Below are positions 23,908 to 35,679 of a stretch of 64,000 nt of DNA, piece by piece (within the stretch, counting starts at the first letter, position 1; each line of letters starts with the position of its first letter). The stretch covers positions 44,524,652 to 44,588,651 of the forward strand of contig CM067317.1 in NCBI GenBank assembly GCA_034231615.1, read 5' to 3'. Under the pieces are notes generated by a model. It did not search any database, was not told the DNA's origin, and saw nothing but the letters and a program-made list of their open reading frames with translations. The stretch is from Meghimatium bilineatum (lineage: Eukaryota > Mollusca > Gastropoda > Stylommatophora > Philomycidae). Position numbers and translations under genes: made by a program.

Positions 23908-24067
23908 GCTCCTCCGTAGACGGATGTGTCGGGCCATTTGTGCAAATAAAACGGCGACACAACGTATTTCCATTCTCTGGACTACATCTTGCTGGAAATC
24001 TAGTAGGACAATGGTCCTGCTACAAGAGAATTCAGCAGAATTTTGAGAATGAACGCTGAAGAAGAAG
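23908..24067 (+). mobile_element. SINE B copy with 11-bp TSD
   Basis: Flanked by AAATGATTTGC (23897-23907) and AAATGGTTTGC (24068-24078). Joining the flanks restores the LINE frame (KRQQIKWFAHI-type). Ends in GCTGAAGAAGAAG. Confidence 0.9.
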
Positions 24068-24839
24068 AAATGGTTTGCACATATCAGCAAGCTACTACCA
24101 CACAGGATACCACAGGAAGATATAATAATGTAGGCTACACAGATACAATGATGGCAGATATAGAGACCGACCACTCAAACGATGGACCACCAAAATAAAA
24201 GCGTCGACAAATTCCACAATACACTCAGCACACAAGAAGGCCGTCTCCAGAAAACTCTTCTACCCCTGACGCTGAAGGGCAACAAAGAGTTTAGCGAATA
24301 TAAATATATATAGATAGTAGCTGCGTGTTTCTATACGGTTCGCACTGTTCATATAAACCTATGCTTCCAGGTGTTGCCGAGATCCAAAATAAGAGTAAAG
24401 CTTAGTTCATTAGTGTTGTTCTAGTGCTGACCTAGTAGGCTTCTATCGCTATAATTATTTACCTCTCTAAAATAACGCTACAATTAGCGATAAATATTTG
24501 TTTATACTGCTAGTGTCGACAACCGAAAGCCTCATGTTTATTTTTCGCGTTCGCTTGCATACATAGGACTAAGGTTGGTACGCTTGCTCGAGACCGCCGG
24601 CTTGTTTCAATAGTCAATGCACAAGAAGTTTAAATTCCGAAAGATCGATTCCCAGATCACATAGCTGGATTTGTGTCTTATTTTTTTTTTTTAATTAGGA
24701 ATCGTCAAATTACTTTGTAACTGTATTTTCTGATAGCTGCAAGAATAGCAATAACTGATAGCTAGAGACTTAATTCATAACCTGTTTTCCTATTCAAAGC
24801 TATGTTTCACGCGCTCCGATACGCCGTCTGCTTTGAATT

Positions 24840-25090
24840 ATCATCACCATCATCAAACCCATAACCTCCAGGGTCGTAGGGATGTCACTAGAAACATTAA
24901 CATATAAATTTCGCTATGCTTCTCTGTTATCAGTTCTTTGGAGTGGGGAGAATCGTAATCCTGTTCAGTCTTTAATATATGATCAATTCATACTTTACTC
25001 TGACCTCACCTTCTTCTTTCATCCTAAACTATTTCCTGCAATATAATTTTGGAAAGATAATCGTGCCTCATATAATTATAACTACAGCTT
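24840..25090 (-). mobile_element. Decayed LINE 3'-end remnant
   Basis: CCCATAACCTCCAGGGTCGTAGGG and ATAATTTTGGAAAGATAATCGTGCC parallel the RT tails at 55500-55850 and 56590-57330. No frame survives. Confidence 0.5.
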
Positions 25091-25893
25091 AATGTGTGTT
25101 ATTTATATGAGATTAGTTTCCTATGCTCAGTAGTCTATAGGGCCTACTTTTCTATACAATACATAGGTCTACAGTTACATGTAGGTGGGTTGAATGGATG
25201 AGTTTTCAATCGTCAAATTTGCTTATTTCGATCCCTAGGACGATACAAACGATGTGTTCCTGCTTTTTAATGTGCAGCTGGGTGGTTTCTCTATAACTTT
25301 CTTTCATAATCAGAAGACTAACTCGCGACGGTGTGTAATGTCCCAACTCGAGGCGTTTTAGATTTGTTTTTAAAAGTATTTCATCATAATCAACGGTGCC
25401 GGTAGAATAGATATACCGGAAGCAAGTATGGAACAGGGCAAGGGTTATTGGCAGCGAATACAAATATCGAGCATATTGTATTCGACTCTTGAATTAATAT
25501 AACAACATTCAGACCGACCACAACAATTCTCACACAGCTGACGTGGTGTGCGGATGCATATTTTTGTTTACCTAACCTCAAAATGCCGCGGGTTTTAACA
25601 GTAGTGTACCAGGCATAATTAAAAAAAAATGTTTCATGATACTTCTAGTATACTTTTTTCCCGTTACTTCTTGTTTTCTTGTGAAGGAATGCAGGGAGGC
25701 TTTCTATGGACTGTGGAAATAAAGATCGCTTTGCTATATTTTCTAGTAGATGATATGCTTATAATCACTATATAACTATCTATTTTCTTCCAGCCAGACA
25801 TTTTAATCCCCTACCCAAACATTCATCTTTACAGTTTAATGTTGTATGCCCCCCACCCAACCGCATGGGTTAAATGCATGTCTTGTCTCAATT
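25091..25893. other. No gene recognised
   Basis: Short minus-strand ORFs (25206-25581) lack motifs or support. Confidence 0.4.
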
Positions 25894-25899
25894 TCACAA

Positions 25900-28012
25900 T
25901 TTCTTACTTTTGTCCTTTATAAAAAAAACCAGTAATCTCCATGGATGATGAAGAGATGCTGACATTGCAATTGTATCCATTTGTGGAAGACTCGGGTAGT
26001 GGGAAATTCCAGAAGTATCGCATGTGCAGCAACGAATAGTATCAAAGTGAGCAGGAACATAAGACGTGACTGTGAACCAAGATAGTAAGATTTTTGTCAC
26101 GCCTATAGCAACCAAAGGAAAGTACTGGAAATCGGCACGAGTTTCAGAATCAGACTGGAGAAGGGAATAAGGCTTGTACAAGATTCGATGGACAGTAGAG
26201 TTATGGGGATGAAAAGCAATGACAAGTTTTACTCTATCAGAGAAGGGTGAAGTACACTGAGTATTAGTCAAGGTATCAAGTCGAGATAATTTACAAACTC
26301 GAAGCCATGTCGATGAAAGGACACTGTTAAGGAACTAGCGTATACGAAAGAAATCAATAATATCAGAGGATTTATCAAGAAAGTCTTGTTCATCACTGCA
26401 TAAGAGACGAAGGCGAAGAAGCTGGCAGAATGGCAGAGAGGTGCGATAAGCAGGAAGATGAGAAGATGTGTAGAGCAGAAAACCATGTGCATCAGTAGGT
26501 TTGTAGTAAACATATGTTCTGAGGTTATGGGGGTGAATAGTGACAATAATGTCACAAATTTGACAGGAGTAGTATAGATGTTAGATGTGAATTGAATAGC
26601 AGGGTTAAAATTGTTGATAAAGTTGATGAAACAAGACAAATCTGTCGAAGGCATGTCAGTAATACATATACCATCAACAATATATCTATGAAATAGAAAT
26701 GGAAAAGGGCCTTCATAAGTTTCCCGAATCTGATGTTCAAGATGTCCCATGAAAAGACACGCATAACAGTGTCCCATCTTAGTGCCCATAGCAATACCAC
26801 TGATCTGATTTTAAAAAAGTGCCCATCGAATTCAAAAGAGTTGAGCATAAGCACTAGTTCAGCAAGGCAGATAAGAGTGGGAGTGATTACATACAGATGG
26901 GGTTCTTATCGAGAAAAGACCGGCAACGCCCTAGCACCATCAGAATGGGGTATAGAAGTAATAAAAAACGAATATCAAGAAGGAACAGACGATAAGTGCG
27001 ATCAGAAGACAACTGAACAGAAAAAAATGTAGTTCAAGTATGGTTAACATCTTTTACAAATGAAAGCTGTTGCTCTACTAATGGTCGGAAAATACTGTAA
27101 AGGAAATCCGAAACACGCTCATTGTAGTAAGAGCAAGCAGAGACAATGGGTCTATCAGGATTAGATTCTTTGTGAATTTTTGGGCATCATATAGAAAACT
27201 GGCCTGCCTAAACATCGTTTATCGATACAAAGAGCCTCAGCACTAGGGAGGTTGTTACTCCGGATAAGAGTTTTAGCGCAATGTTTGACCACCTTATTGT
27301 TAAGTATAGTAGCGTCACAGGTACGTGTAGTGTTAAATGAGGGGTTAGATAGCTGTTTATGGCCCTCCCGTAGGTAAAGTACCTTACGCCACATAACCAC
27401 GGCACCACCCTTGTCAGCTGATTTAATACAATGTCATCACGCCTACAAAGATACGGCAAGGCGTGTGATTCAGCAGGAGTGATATTGGAACGTCTGATAC
27501 GGTTGTGATGAAGCGATTGAATATCATAGAGAGTATTCTTAATGTAAAGATCAAGAGCATGTGATGTATCAGACCTGGGAGCACATGGATATGTCTTTTT
27601 ATAATATCCAGAGAACACCACCGAAGACGGATGTATCGGGTAATTGGCGCAAATAAAACGGCGAAACAACGCACTTCCATTCTCTGGACTACATCCTGCT
27701 GGAAATCTAGTAGGATCATTGTCCTGCTACAAGAGAGATCCAGTGGGAGTTTGAGAATGAACGCTGAAGAAGAAGATATCCAAAGAACAATTAGTCAGTA
27801 TCAGATGACTCTTTGTCAAAGAAATTTTAACGGGGGCAAAGACGACGATTGTAATTGTGGATGTCTTGAAGACGAGAGTATAAATCATACGCAATGCAGA
27901 GAGTGACGAACTTAAGGTCCTTGCTGAGGACCAAAACTTCACTATCAGAAAGACTAAGGTCAAGAGGAATGCAAACGACACGAGCTTTTTCTTGCTCGTT
28001 GTTGTTGATGTT
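25900..28012 (-). mobile_element. Penelope-like element 1, inactive
   Basis: Minus strand. The N-terminal part at 27730-28010 reads VCIPLDLSLSDSEVLVLSKD. Then a core with ADKGGAVVMWR, RPVFYMMPKIHKE and RPIVSACS (27100-27420), then palm motifs GTKMGHCYACLFMGHLEHQI and HRYIVDG. The catalytic YIDD is changed to YIVD. It continues HPHNSTVHRIL but stops before the GIY-YIG domain at about 25900. PLEs combine this RT with a C-terminal GIY-YIG nuclease. Multiple frameshifts. Carries a SINE B insertion. Confidence 0.85.
27618..27775 (+). mobile_element. SINE B reference copy, 158 bp, 14-bp TSD
   Basis: Flanks ATATCCAGAGAACA (27604-27617) and ATATCCAAAGAACA (27776-27789) differ at one base. Starts CCACCGAAGACGGATGT, ends GAACGCTGAAGAAGAAG. 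No convincing tRNA-type boxes. Confidence 0.92.
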
Positions 28013-28019
28013 TGTTGTT

Positions 28020-29290
28020 TATTTACTTCTATACCCCATTATGATGGTCTTAGGGGTTTGCAGTTTTTCTTGATAAGAACCCCCATTCCACTGTAACCAC
28101 CACCCCCACTCGTATCCGCCTTGCTGAACCAGTGCTTACGCTCAACTCTTTTGAATTCGATGGGCACTTTTAAAAAAATCAGATCAGTGGTGTAGCTATG
28201 AGCACTAAGATGGGACCCAGTTATGCGTGTCTTTTCATGAGACATTTTGAACATCAGATCCGGGAAACTTATGAAGGCCCTTTTCTATTTCTATTTCATA
28301 GATATATTGATGATGGTATAGGTATTACTGACATGCCTTCGACAGAGTTGTCTCGCTTCATCAACATTATCAACAATTTTAATCCTGCTATTCAATTCAC
28401 ATCTAACATCTCTACTACTTCTGTCAACTTTCTTGACATTATTGTCACTATTTAGACCCTTATCTCAGCATATATGTTTGCTACAAATCTACTGATGTAC
28501 ATGGTTTTCTGCTCTACATTTCTTCTCATCTTTCTGCTCGTCGCAACTCTCTATCATTTTCCCAGCTTCTTCGCTCTCGTCGCTTATATAGTGATGATGA
28601 CGACTTTCTTGATAAATTCTCTGAGATGATTGATTTCCTTCGTAGACATTCGTCCCTCGACAGTGTCCTTTCATCGACATGACTTCATGTCCGTAGATTA
28701 TCTCGACTTGATACCTTGACTTATACTCAGGGCACTTCATCCTCATGTGATAGAGTTAAACTTGTCCTTACTTTTCATCCCCATAACTCTTCTGTCCGTC
28801 GAATCGTGTTCAAGCATTATCCCCTTCTCAGTCTGATTCTGAAACTCGTGCCGTTTTCCATGACTTTCCTTTGGTTGCCTATAGGTCTGACAAAAATCTT
28901 AATATCTTGGTCCGCAGTCACCTCAGGTCTTATGTTTCGGCAAACTTTGGCACTATTCGTTGCAACGCGATCGTTGCTACACATGTACCTATGCAGTTCA
29001 GATCTGCTTTGTTTCATTTCCCAAGGCCATTTTCAGGATCGTTGAGGCCTTTACACGTGAATCCCGTAATGTCATTTACGTCATCACATGTAAACGTTGT
29101 GACAAGAATTATTAGGGTAAAGCGGACTTACGATTGTGTGATCGCTTCTGTAGGCATCTTCATGCCATAAAACACAGAGAGCATACCCCTATCGCCATTG
29201 ATTTCAATGTTGATGGTCACCATAATGCCCTCGCTATCCAGGTTACCTGCCCTCAGATCGTGCACCACGGATGACAAATTTAGGTACGCT
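28020..29290 (+). mobile_element. Penelope-like element 2, 5'-truncated, inactive
   Basis: Begins inside the RT domain. Palm: TKMGPSYACLFM, then FLFHRYIDDGIGITDMPS with intact YIDD, then NFLDIIVTI. A frameshifted C-terminal section reads RVKLVLTFHPHNS, AYRSDKNLNILVRSHL and, at about 29060-29110, RNVIYVITCKRCDKNY, the start of the GIY-YIG endonuclease domain, followed by ADLRLCDRF. Several stops and frameshifts. Opposite orientation to element 1. Confidence 0.85.
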
Positions 29291-29581
29291 AAATCGATTT
29301 GTTTTTTAGTTCAGTACCCTCAAGCCTTTTTGACTTAACTCCGAACATTCATTTGTTTAAATTTGTGTTGGTGTGGTCCTTATTGTATTGCTATCCATGT
29401 TGTTTTAGGTAATAATTTGTTATATCTGTTATCATACCTCTTTCAATTTTCAACAAAACCGCTTCCATGACTGCATGTTTCCATATACATCACTGCCACC
29501 TTGAACTCTATTGTTTTCATGTCAATAGTTTATCTAGTGCATCTGTGGTGGTACAATTAGTTTTACTGTTTGTTTTATATA

Positions 29582-29613
29582 TTCTTGAGAAAGACATAAC
29601 GGTATGAAACGTT
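29582..29613 (+). other. Hammerhead-like motif downstream of Penelope-like element
   Basis: CTTGAGAAAGACATAACGG..TGAAACGTT resembles the degenerate CUGANGA...GAAA core that PLEs carry in their terminal repeats. Helix II is poor, so it is probably dead. Confidence 0.35.
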
Positions 29614-29899
29614 GAAAATGTCTTGTGTATAGTAATGTATATGTTTTCGTGTTTACACCTGAAAACGCTTTTGCTTTAGTGATAGTCCGTCTTTTGTGTT
29701 CAAGTGAAACATCAAAATACTGTGTTCTACGTAAGTATTAATGCTGTTCCGTTTCCCTGCTGTATTACCTTATATCGATTCACAAAATATAGTTACATTG
29801 TGCCCTACTGTTTTAAAAAAAGCGCAGAATCTTGTGAAAATAGGAGAAATGCAACTGCTCAACAAAAGAAAATAGTTAGAAAGTCACGGGTAGATCAAA

Positions 29900-30540
29900 A
29901 AGTCATCTATAGTGGTCATCCCAGTACCCGAACTGTCAAAGAACATTTGCCACCAGAATATGTCTTGTTAGGCACATTTAGGTACAATGATTACAGCAGA
30001 TGGAAGAAGTTCAACAGAAATAAGATGCAGAATAGGACAGACAAAAACAACAGTCAAAAAAGGAAAAATATACTGTGTAATAAGACCTTGTCATTAGAGG
30101 TGAGAAAGAGAGTTCTGCAGTGCTAACATATGGGTGCGAGTCTTGGACAATAAACAAACTGGAAAGTGAGAAATTAGAGGCAACAGAGATGTGGTTCTAC
30201 AGAAGAATGCTGAGAATACCATGGACTGCAAGAAAAACTAATGTAGAGGTGTTGAAAGTCAAATGCGAAACGGACCTTAATTAACAATATACGAAAAAGG
30301 CAATCTTCTTTTGTTTGGCCACTTCATAAGACAGGCAGGTTTAGAGAACATAGTCACAACAGGAAAAATTGAAGGCAACAGAGACAGAGGGCGACAACGT
30401 GAGAAAATATTAGACAGTTTGACAGCCTGGCACGGCATGGAAACAACAACGACCTTGATACATAATACTGTGGACAGCTAGCTGTGGAGAGCCATGACCG
30501 CCTACGCCAGCCGGCATGGCACCTGATGATGATAAGCCAC
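29900..30540 (+). mobile_element. LINE RT C-terminal fragment
   Basis: Frames read RWKKFNRNKMQNRTD, KNILCNKTLSLEVRKRVLQC, then after a frameshift LTYGCESWTINKLE, EMWFYRRMLRIPW, KGNLLLFGHFIRQ, and RGRQREKILDSLTAWHGM. ESWT..K and RM.RIPW are typical of the LINE RT thumb. 5' truncated, ends in GATGATGAT at about 30535. Confidence 0.85.
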
Positions 30541-30654
30541 ATATGAACTCATAGTCAAGGACATAACTCTAACTGAATTTTGTAAAGTGTATGCAACAAA
30601 TTCTCATCATGTGATGGGCGAACCACATAAAGTTTGTAACATATGTTTATTTAC

Positions 30655-30748
30655 ATGTTCACTATAATTTCAATGTGCCGGCATATTTGTCTCACTGTAT
30701 CATGTTCACTACAATTTCAATGTGCCGGCAAGTTTGTCTCACTATATT
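30655..30748. repeat. Two direct units of ~47 bp
   Basis: ATGTTCACTATAATTTCAAT...GTCTCACT repeats once head to tail, including TGTGCCGGCA. Confidence 0.85.
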
Positions 30749-31110
30749 ATATTCCGTAAACTCTTGATGTATATATTCTGCAGTATGTCGTGCCAATCTG
30801 ATCTCGTTGTAGAACTGAAAACTTGCAAAACGGAATGAGTAGAATGTTTAACTAGCGAGCCATATGAACCATCAGCATAAATGCCCTTCGTCATGTGTTA
30901 GGGTAGACTGAATATCGACGGATTCGCGTTTCTGCTGAGCAGAAACAGGCACCAAATACACGCAATACAAAATTGTCCAAGCCATAATAATTTGGTTTCG
31001 CTAACTTTGTTTCATTAAATTTAAAAGCTAGCCTTAATGTGAAGAGTATCAGTAAGGAATCCACTACGATAAAGACATGTTCAAACATGATAGCTTAAGT
31101 TGAGGCAGTC

Positions 31111-31387
31111 GCCCGTGTGTTGCCGGGGCCCGAAAGGGGAGCAAAGAATAGCAACACTGTTTACCTTCCATGCATGTCGTAAGAGGCGACTAAGGAGGTT
31201 ATGGGATGGAGTTGGCTGTCCCATCCCAAATAGGGTCAGCTACCCAAAGCCATGCTGAAGTCAGATGTGTCAGGCCGAAAGGAGCAGATATCGCAGCAAT
31301 GCTGTAAACCATGACACAGTGCATTCCGTTCTCCTGACTACATCCTGCTAATCTGCAGGAGTTTGATAACGAACGCAGAAGAAGAAG
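31111..31387 (+). mobile_element. SINE A reference copy, 277 bp, perfect 14-bp TSD
   Basis: AAGTTGAGGCAGTC lies at 31097-31110 and 31388-31401. Starts GCCCGTGTGTTGCCGGGGCC, contains ATGCATGTCGTAAGAGGCGAC and GTGTCAGGCCGAAAGGAGC, and ends GAACGCAGAAGAAG. The 3' 60 bp resemble SINE B. Retroposition is supported by tail and TSD. Confidence 0.95.
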
Positions 31388-31829
31388 AAGTTGAGGCAGT
31401 CCTCCAGACAACGAGAGCTCTCACGTACATACTCGTAGAACAGTCAACAGCAAACACCATAGATATTACATACATATTATATACACAAGGATGCGTTGCA
31501 AAAAACTACAGATGATAATAAAAATATTAGAACAGTGACAATAAAGAAGAATAAGGACAATACAGATTGCCCTTCTGGTAAAATTCCTTCGTTAGAACAA
31601 TAACATACTAGAAAATATCCTGTCATCTTGAGTTCCTATACGTTTCCCCACCTACCCTTGGAAGTTACTGTCCTAACGGAGAGACACGGGGAAATGCCAC
31701 AGTATTTAATTATAAACTTTCGGAGGTGTTTCACTCTGGCGTCGACATATGTGCTTCAGCAATTTACATGAGAATGTTTACAACATAGTCAAGTTTGGCT
31801 TCATGCTGGTTTTGGTATATTGTCTTTCC

Positions 31830-32800
31830 CCAGGTGGTTTGTCATCCACTCTTTTCGTTAAGCGTAGGGGTGATTGGAGCTAGAGATTTGGAGCTCGGCT
31901 GTGCTATGATCGTGTCTGTTCAGGATACCCGTTTTCTATCCATCTTTTCCGTGGTCATCCTCTGGCTTTGTACCCTGATCTCATTTGGTTATATGCCTGT
32001 ACGGGCAACTTGTCGTGATGCATTCTTATAATGTGGCCAAACCACTTGATCTGCTGTATTTATATGTAATCTGTACAAGGTATTATACCTATTTTCCCCC
32101 TGATATCTTCATTTCGTAATCTATCGAGCCTGGTGACCACGGCGTCTTTCCTTAAGCATTCCATCTTATATGTCACTATCTTTCTGTAATGTAAAGATAA
32201 GAGAGACCAGGTTTGGCACTAGTAACACCGTGTTGGTAGAAATATACTGTAGATCATTTGTCGTTTAACTTCCATCTCGATCTTGGGATGAAGAAGTAGT
32301 GGTGACAGTTGGTATGTTACGGCATTTGCCTTTTGACATCTCGTCTCTATTTCTCTATCGAGGCTTCCATTTTCTGTAACAATACTACCGAGATATTTGA
32401 ACTGTGTTACTTGTTTTACTCCTATGTTGTCTATCTGTATGTTTAGTGGGCTCGGTGTTCTGAATATTTTCATAGTTTCCGTCTTTTGTGTATTGATCTT
32501 CATGTTGTATTTGATACATGTTGGAGATAGTGAGTTAACATGATTTTGTAGTTGTTCTTCGTTTTCGTATATGAGGCTCTGGTCGTCTGCGAAAATTAGT
32601 TTATTTATTTAATTGTTTAGTTGCTCTAATTTGTCTTGTTCTGAGTCGGTGATGTTGCCCTCTGCACATTTTGCCTCTTTTATTATTATGTCTATGTATA
32701 TATTGAATAGCAAAGGTGAGAGCACGCAACCCTGACGCCTTCCTGTTTTTGTATCAAATGCGTCTCTGGTACCTTCATGTCGGTGTTGAGGGAAATGAGC
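31830..32800 (-). mobile_element. LINE RT fragment
   Basis: The minus strand reads QAGCVLSPLLFNIYIDIIIK (motif B), NKLIFADDQSLIYE (motif C, FADD intact), MKINTQKTETMKIFRT, QFKYLGSIVTENG, then MECLRKDAV and WFGHIIRMHHDKLP. The 5' end is lost and frames are broken. Related to the 12819 family. Confidence 0.85.
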
Positions 32801-33772
32801 GCCGATACACTGGCGAGCATAGTCACGGTGTCAATAGGCACGCCAATGAATTGATCTAATATAGTCAATATTTTAAGGTACTTCGTTCGCTCAGAAAATC
32901 TTAAAATATGTTAATCATGGCCGCTCTCAAGACTGTACGAGATTTTTGTAAAAATCGGAACGGCCCGAAAAGAGAATAATAACATATATACGAAGATCGA
33001 TAAATCAGTATCGAACTGGAACTAACGGACGCTATACTCTGATGGATTTATTGAGACGGGGATTGGATCACTTATGGACTTGTCCGGAATACGCTAATGA
33101 CAACATGCAGTTATAACTCAAAACAGTTTGACTTCCTAATGGAGCAACTTTTCCAACGCAGTCCTTTCCTTGCACGCAGGAAGGTACTGAAACACTTTCC
33201 AGAGAACTGTGGTATTTTAGATGTGGTAGCTGAACTTATAAACATACAATGATATACACATGCCTTCCACAGGTTCACACTTGTCTCTTGTACTTTTTAA
33301 ATGCATACACTGTGAGAACCAGATGAAATGTTATAGGAAGAGCAAAGATTATATCATAAGATGACAACATTTTATGTTATCATCAGGATAAAACTCAAGA
33401 GTAGGAGGTTGGAGACAGACCGACGTTGTGCTTGAACTAGTTACGGGGACGGCGTGGATGGGCGGGACAACAAAGAAACCTGTCGCAAGGGACAGAGCTG
33501 TGCCCTGATATCGACGTCTGTTTCGGCGGCATTAGACTCGAAACACCATCGAGTCGGATGGCTGCTGGAACAGAGGGCGGAGCACTTATGGGAATGCCCC
33601 ACGTGCTGTGAGGCCAGTTTCTAATCAAGAATCAAGAAGCAGGTGGTTGGAGAACTTCAAACAAAAATGAAATGGCGTGAACCGTTTATTCGCAGATGGT
33701 GCGAATAAATAGGAGCACTAGTTAACCTAACAAAAGCATCAGCAACATGGTTATTTCTGAATAATCACTCAC
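32801..33772. other. No gene recognised
   Basis: Mixed unique sequence. The minus ORF 33437-33628 is Pro/Ser-rich and has no recognisable domain. Confidence 0.4.
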
Positions 33773-33925
33773 CGAAGACGGAGGTGTCGAGCCATTGGCG
33801 CAAATAAAACGGCGACACAACGTATTTTCATTCTCTGGACTGCATCCTGCTGGAAATCTAGTAGGACCATGGTCCTGCTACAAGGGAGATTATGTGGGAG
33901 TTTGAGAATGAACGCTGAAGAACAA
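33773..33925 (+). mobile_element. SINE B copy
   Basis: CACCGAAGACGGAGGTGTCG to GAACGCTGAAGAA, all family blocks present. Tail short. Confidence 0.88.
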
Positions 33926-34029
33926 TCATATTGTCAGCACGTAAACACCAACGGTTGAATTGTGTACAGAGTCATTGAGAGAATACATGCAATGAAATAT
34001 CTAGGAGTGTGATTTAATAGAGTGTGTTT

Positions 34030-34310
34030 TCACTTACACATCATCATGTGACATATTCTTTCCAGAACGTGATCTCCCTTATGAATTCCCTGAACACTCT
34101 GCGATTCTGGGTGAGTTGACCTGTTGTAGTTTGACATGTTTAAACAATCTGATGTATCACTGCACCACTGTCGTCTTGGGCGCCCTATTTCTATGTTGCC
34201 ATTAACTCTGCCTTCATCTATTGATATTTCCTTGCTATTATGTCTCTTTATATGATTGTTTGTTTGTTTGTTTTTCGTTCGCTCCATTGCAACCATCACA
34301 AATATCCGTG
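34030..34310 (-). mobile_element. LINE RT C-terminal fragment
   Basis: The minus strand reads GRVNGNIEIGRPRRQWCSDT, DCLNMSNYN. Matches the GRxRRQW..DI.D.LNMS tail also seen at 42500-43035. Confidence 0.6.
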
Positions 34311-34549
34311 CGATTTCCGCCGGGAGCGTGATTACGTTGTGCCACCGTTATGCGCCTTGTAGGCCTAGCACATCCGATTTCGGCATGCCTTGACAATTCG
34401 GGTGGGCTACCCTTAGCCTGTGACAGCCTCTATATCTGTCTCCAGGCACGCGTAGTGGAGACTCTTCGCCCAGACGATTTTTTGCTCTCGTCTGACTCGA
34501 ACGAGGTGTTCCACTGTCTATGAACTTGCCTCGTGTAATTGGACGTGCT

Positions 34550-34970
34550 GTGCCTGTGCCCATTGGGTACTGAACAGTTTCTCATCCGTGAGCCTGGTTC
34601 CTTAAGGGGAAGAACTCAACAGAGGAGTTGGACCCTGGCTCTTTCGCCCTCTTAGCCGATGTGTCATTCACCGAGATCGTGTACCCATTGTCCAAGTTCG
34701 AGTCTCACACCACGCGTTTGAGAGCAAGGCGTTCTCGAGCTGAGCGTCCTTGTCCCAATAGCGCCTGAGCCCATCAGGTACTGAATCCTTTCTCTCTTCA
34801 AGTGTATTTCCGGTGTAGGAAAACCTGACAGTAGAGTTGGGCCAGGGCTAAATCGTTGTCCCTTTTGTGCCTGAGCGCATCGAGTACGGAACCCTTTCTC
34901 TTCGCGAGCATATTTCCGGTTTAGGAAGGCTCGACATTAGGGTTGGATTAGGTCTTCTTGCTTTACCAAA
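34550..34970. repeat. ~106-bp degenerate tandem repeat
   Basis: GCCTGAGCCCATC.GGTACTGAA with a following TTTCTC and GAGTTGG block begins at about 34550, 34762 and 34868. One degenerate unit may lie between the first two. Possibly the 5' region of the LINE that follows. Confidence 0.55.
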
Positions 34971-35679
34971 CGCCAATGAATGGGTCTGGGTCTCTGCCTG
35001 TAAGGAACACAGGTAACTAGAAGCTCGACTCGAGCTGACGGAGCTTGTAGTTCCCCTTTCCTAGGAACGTTTCATTTTCTATTTGCAGTTCGCGCTGCCC
35101 TCTAGCGCTGTTCTGCCCTTTCATTGTTTCATTGTACTCGGTATGAAATATATTTGTCTCTCGCCATGCATCTACCTTTACGTGCATTTTACATTGGCCG
35201 CCCCTCCAATGTTCGGACTGGACTGACTAGCTTCACTGTATGTCGACAGTGTCGCTATATGTGGTGCTGCTGGTGGTGTCGGAGATATTGTCTGTCTCTT
35301 GTGCAGTCAAATCTCTTTCCATCTGCTACCTCCACATTCTCGGACACAATCCCCAAATGATTTGGCTAGAATCAGCTCGAGCTGCTGTATTTCTGTTTCC
35401 AGGGTGCACCGCGTGGAGGTACATTTGGGATCTTGGTTATCTGCTAACCCTGGGTCCGCCTAGAGCAATGAGTTCCCTTTGCACCCCTCTTTATATGATC
35501 AAAATAACACATCTTTCTGGTTAAGATGTTGTTAAGGAGCCAGCCCCCTTCGAAGTTTATTGATCCTAACACTTTTTGATTTTCCTTTTTAGCTGTCTAT
35601 GGTATTCGTAAAACTCTTATGTAGTATCTCATTTCGAAACCAAATTATAATTAAATTGCTCATTAAACTTACTGATATA

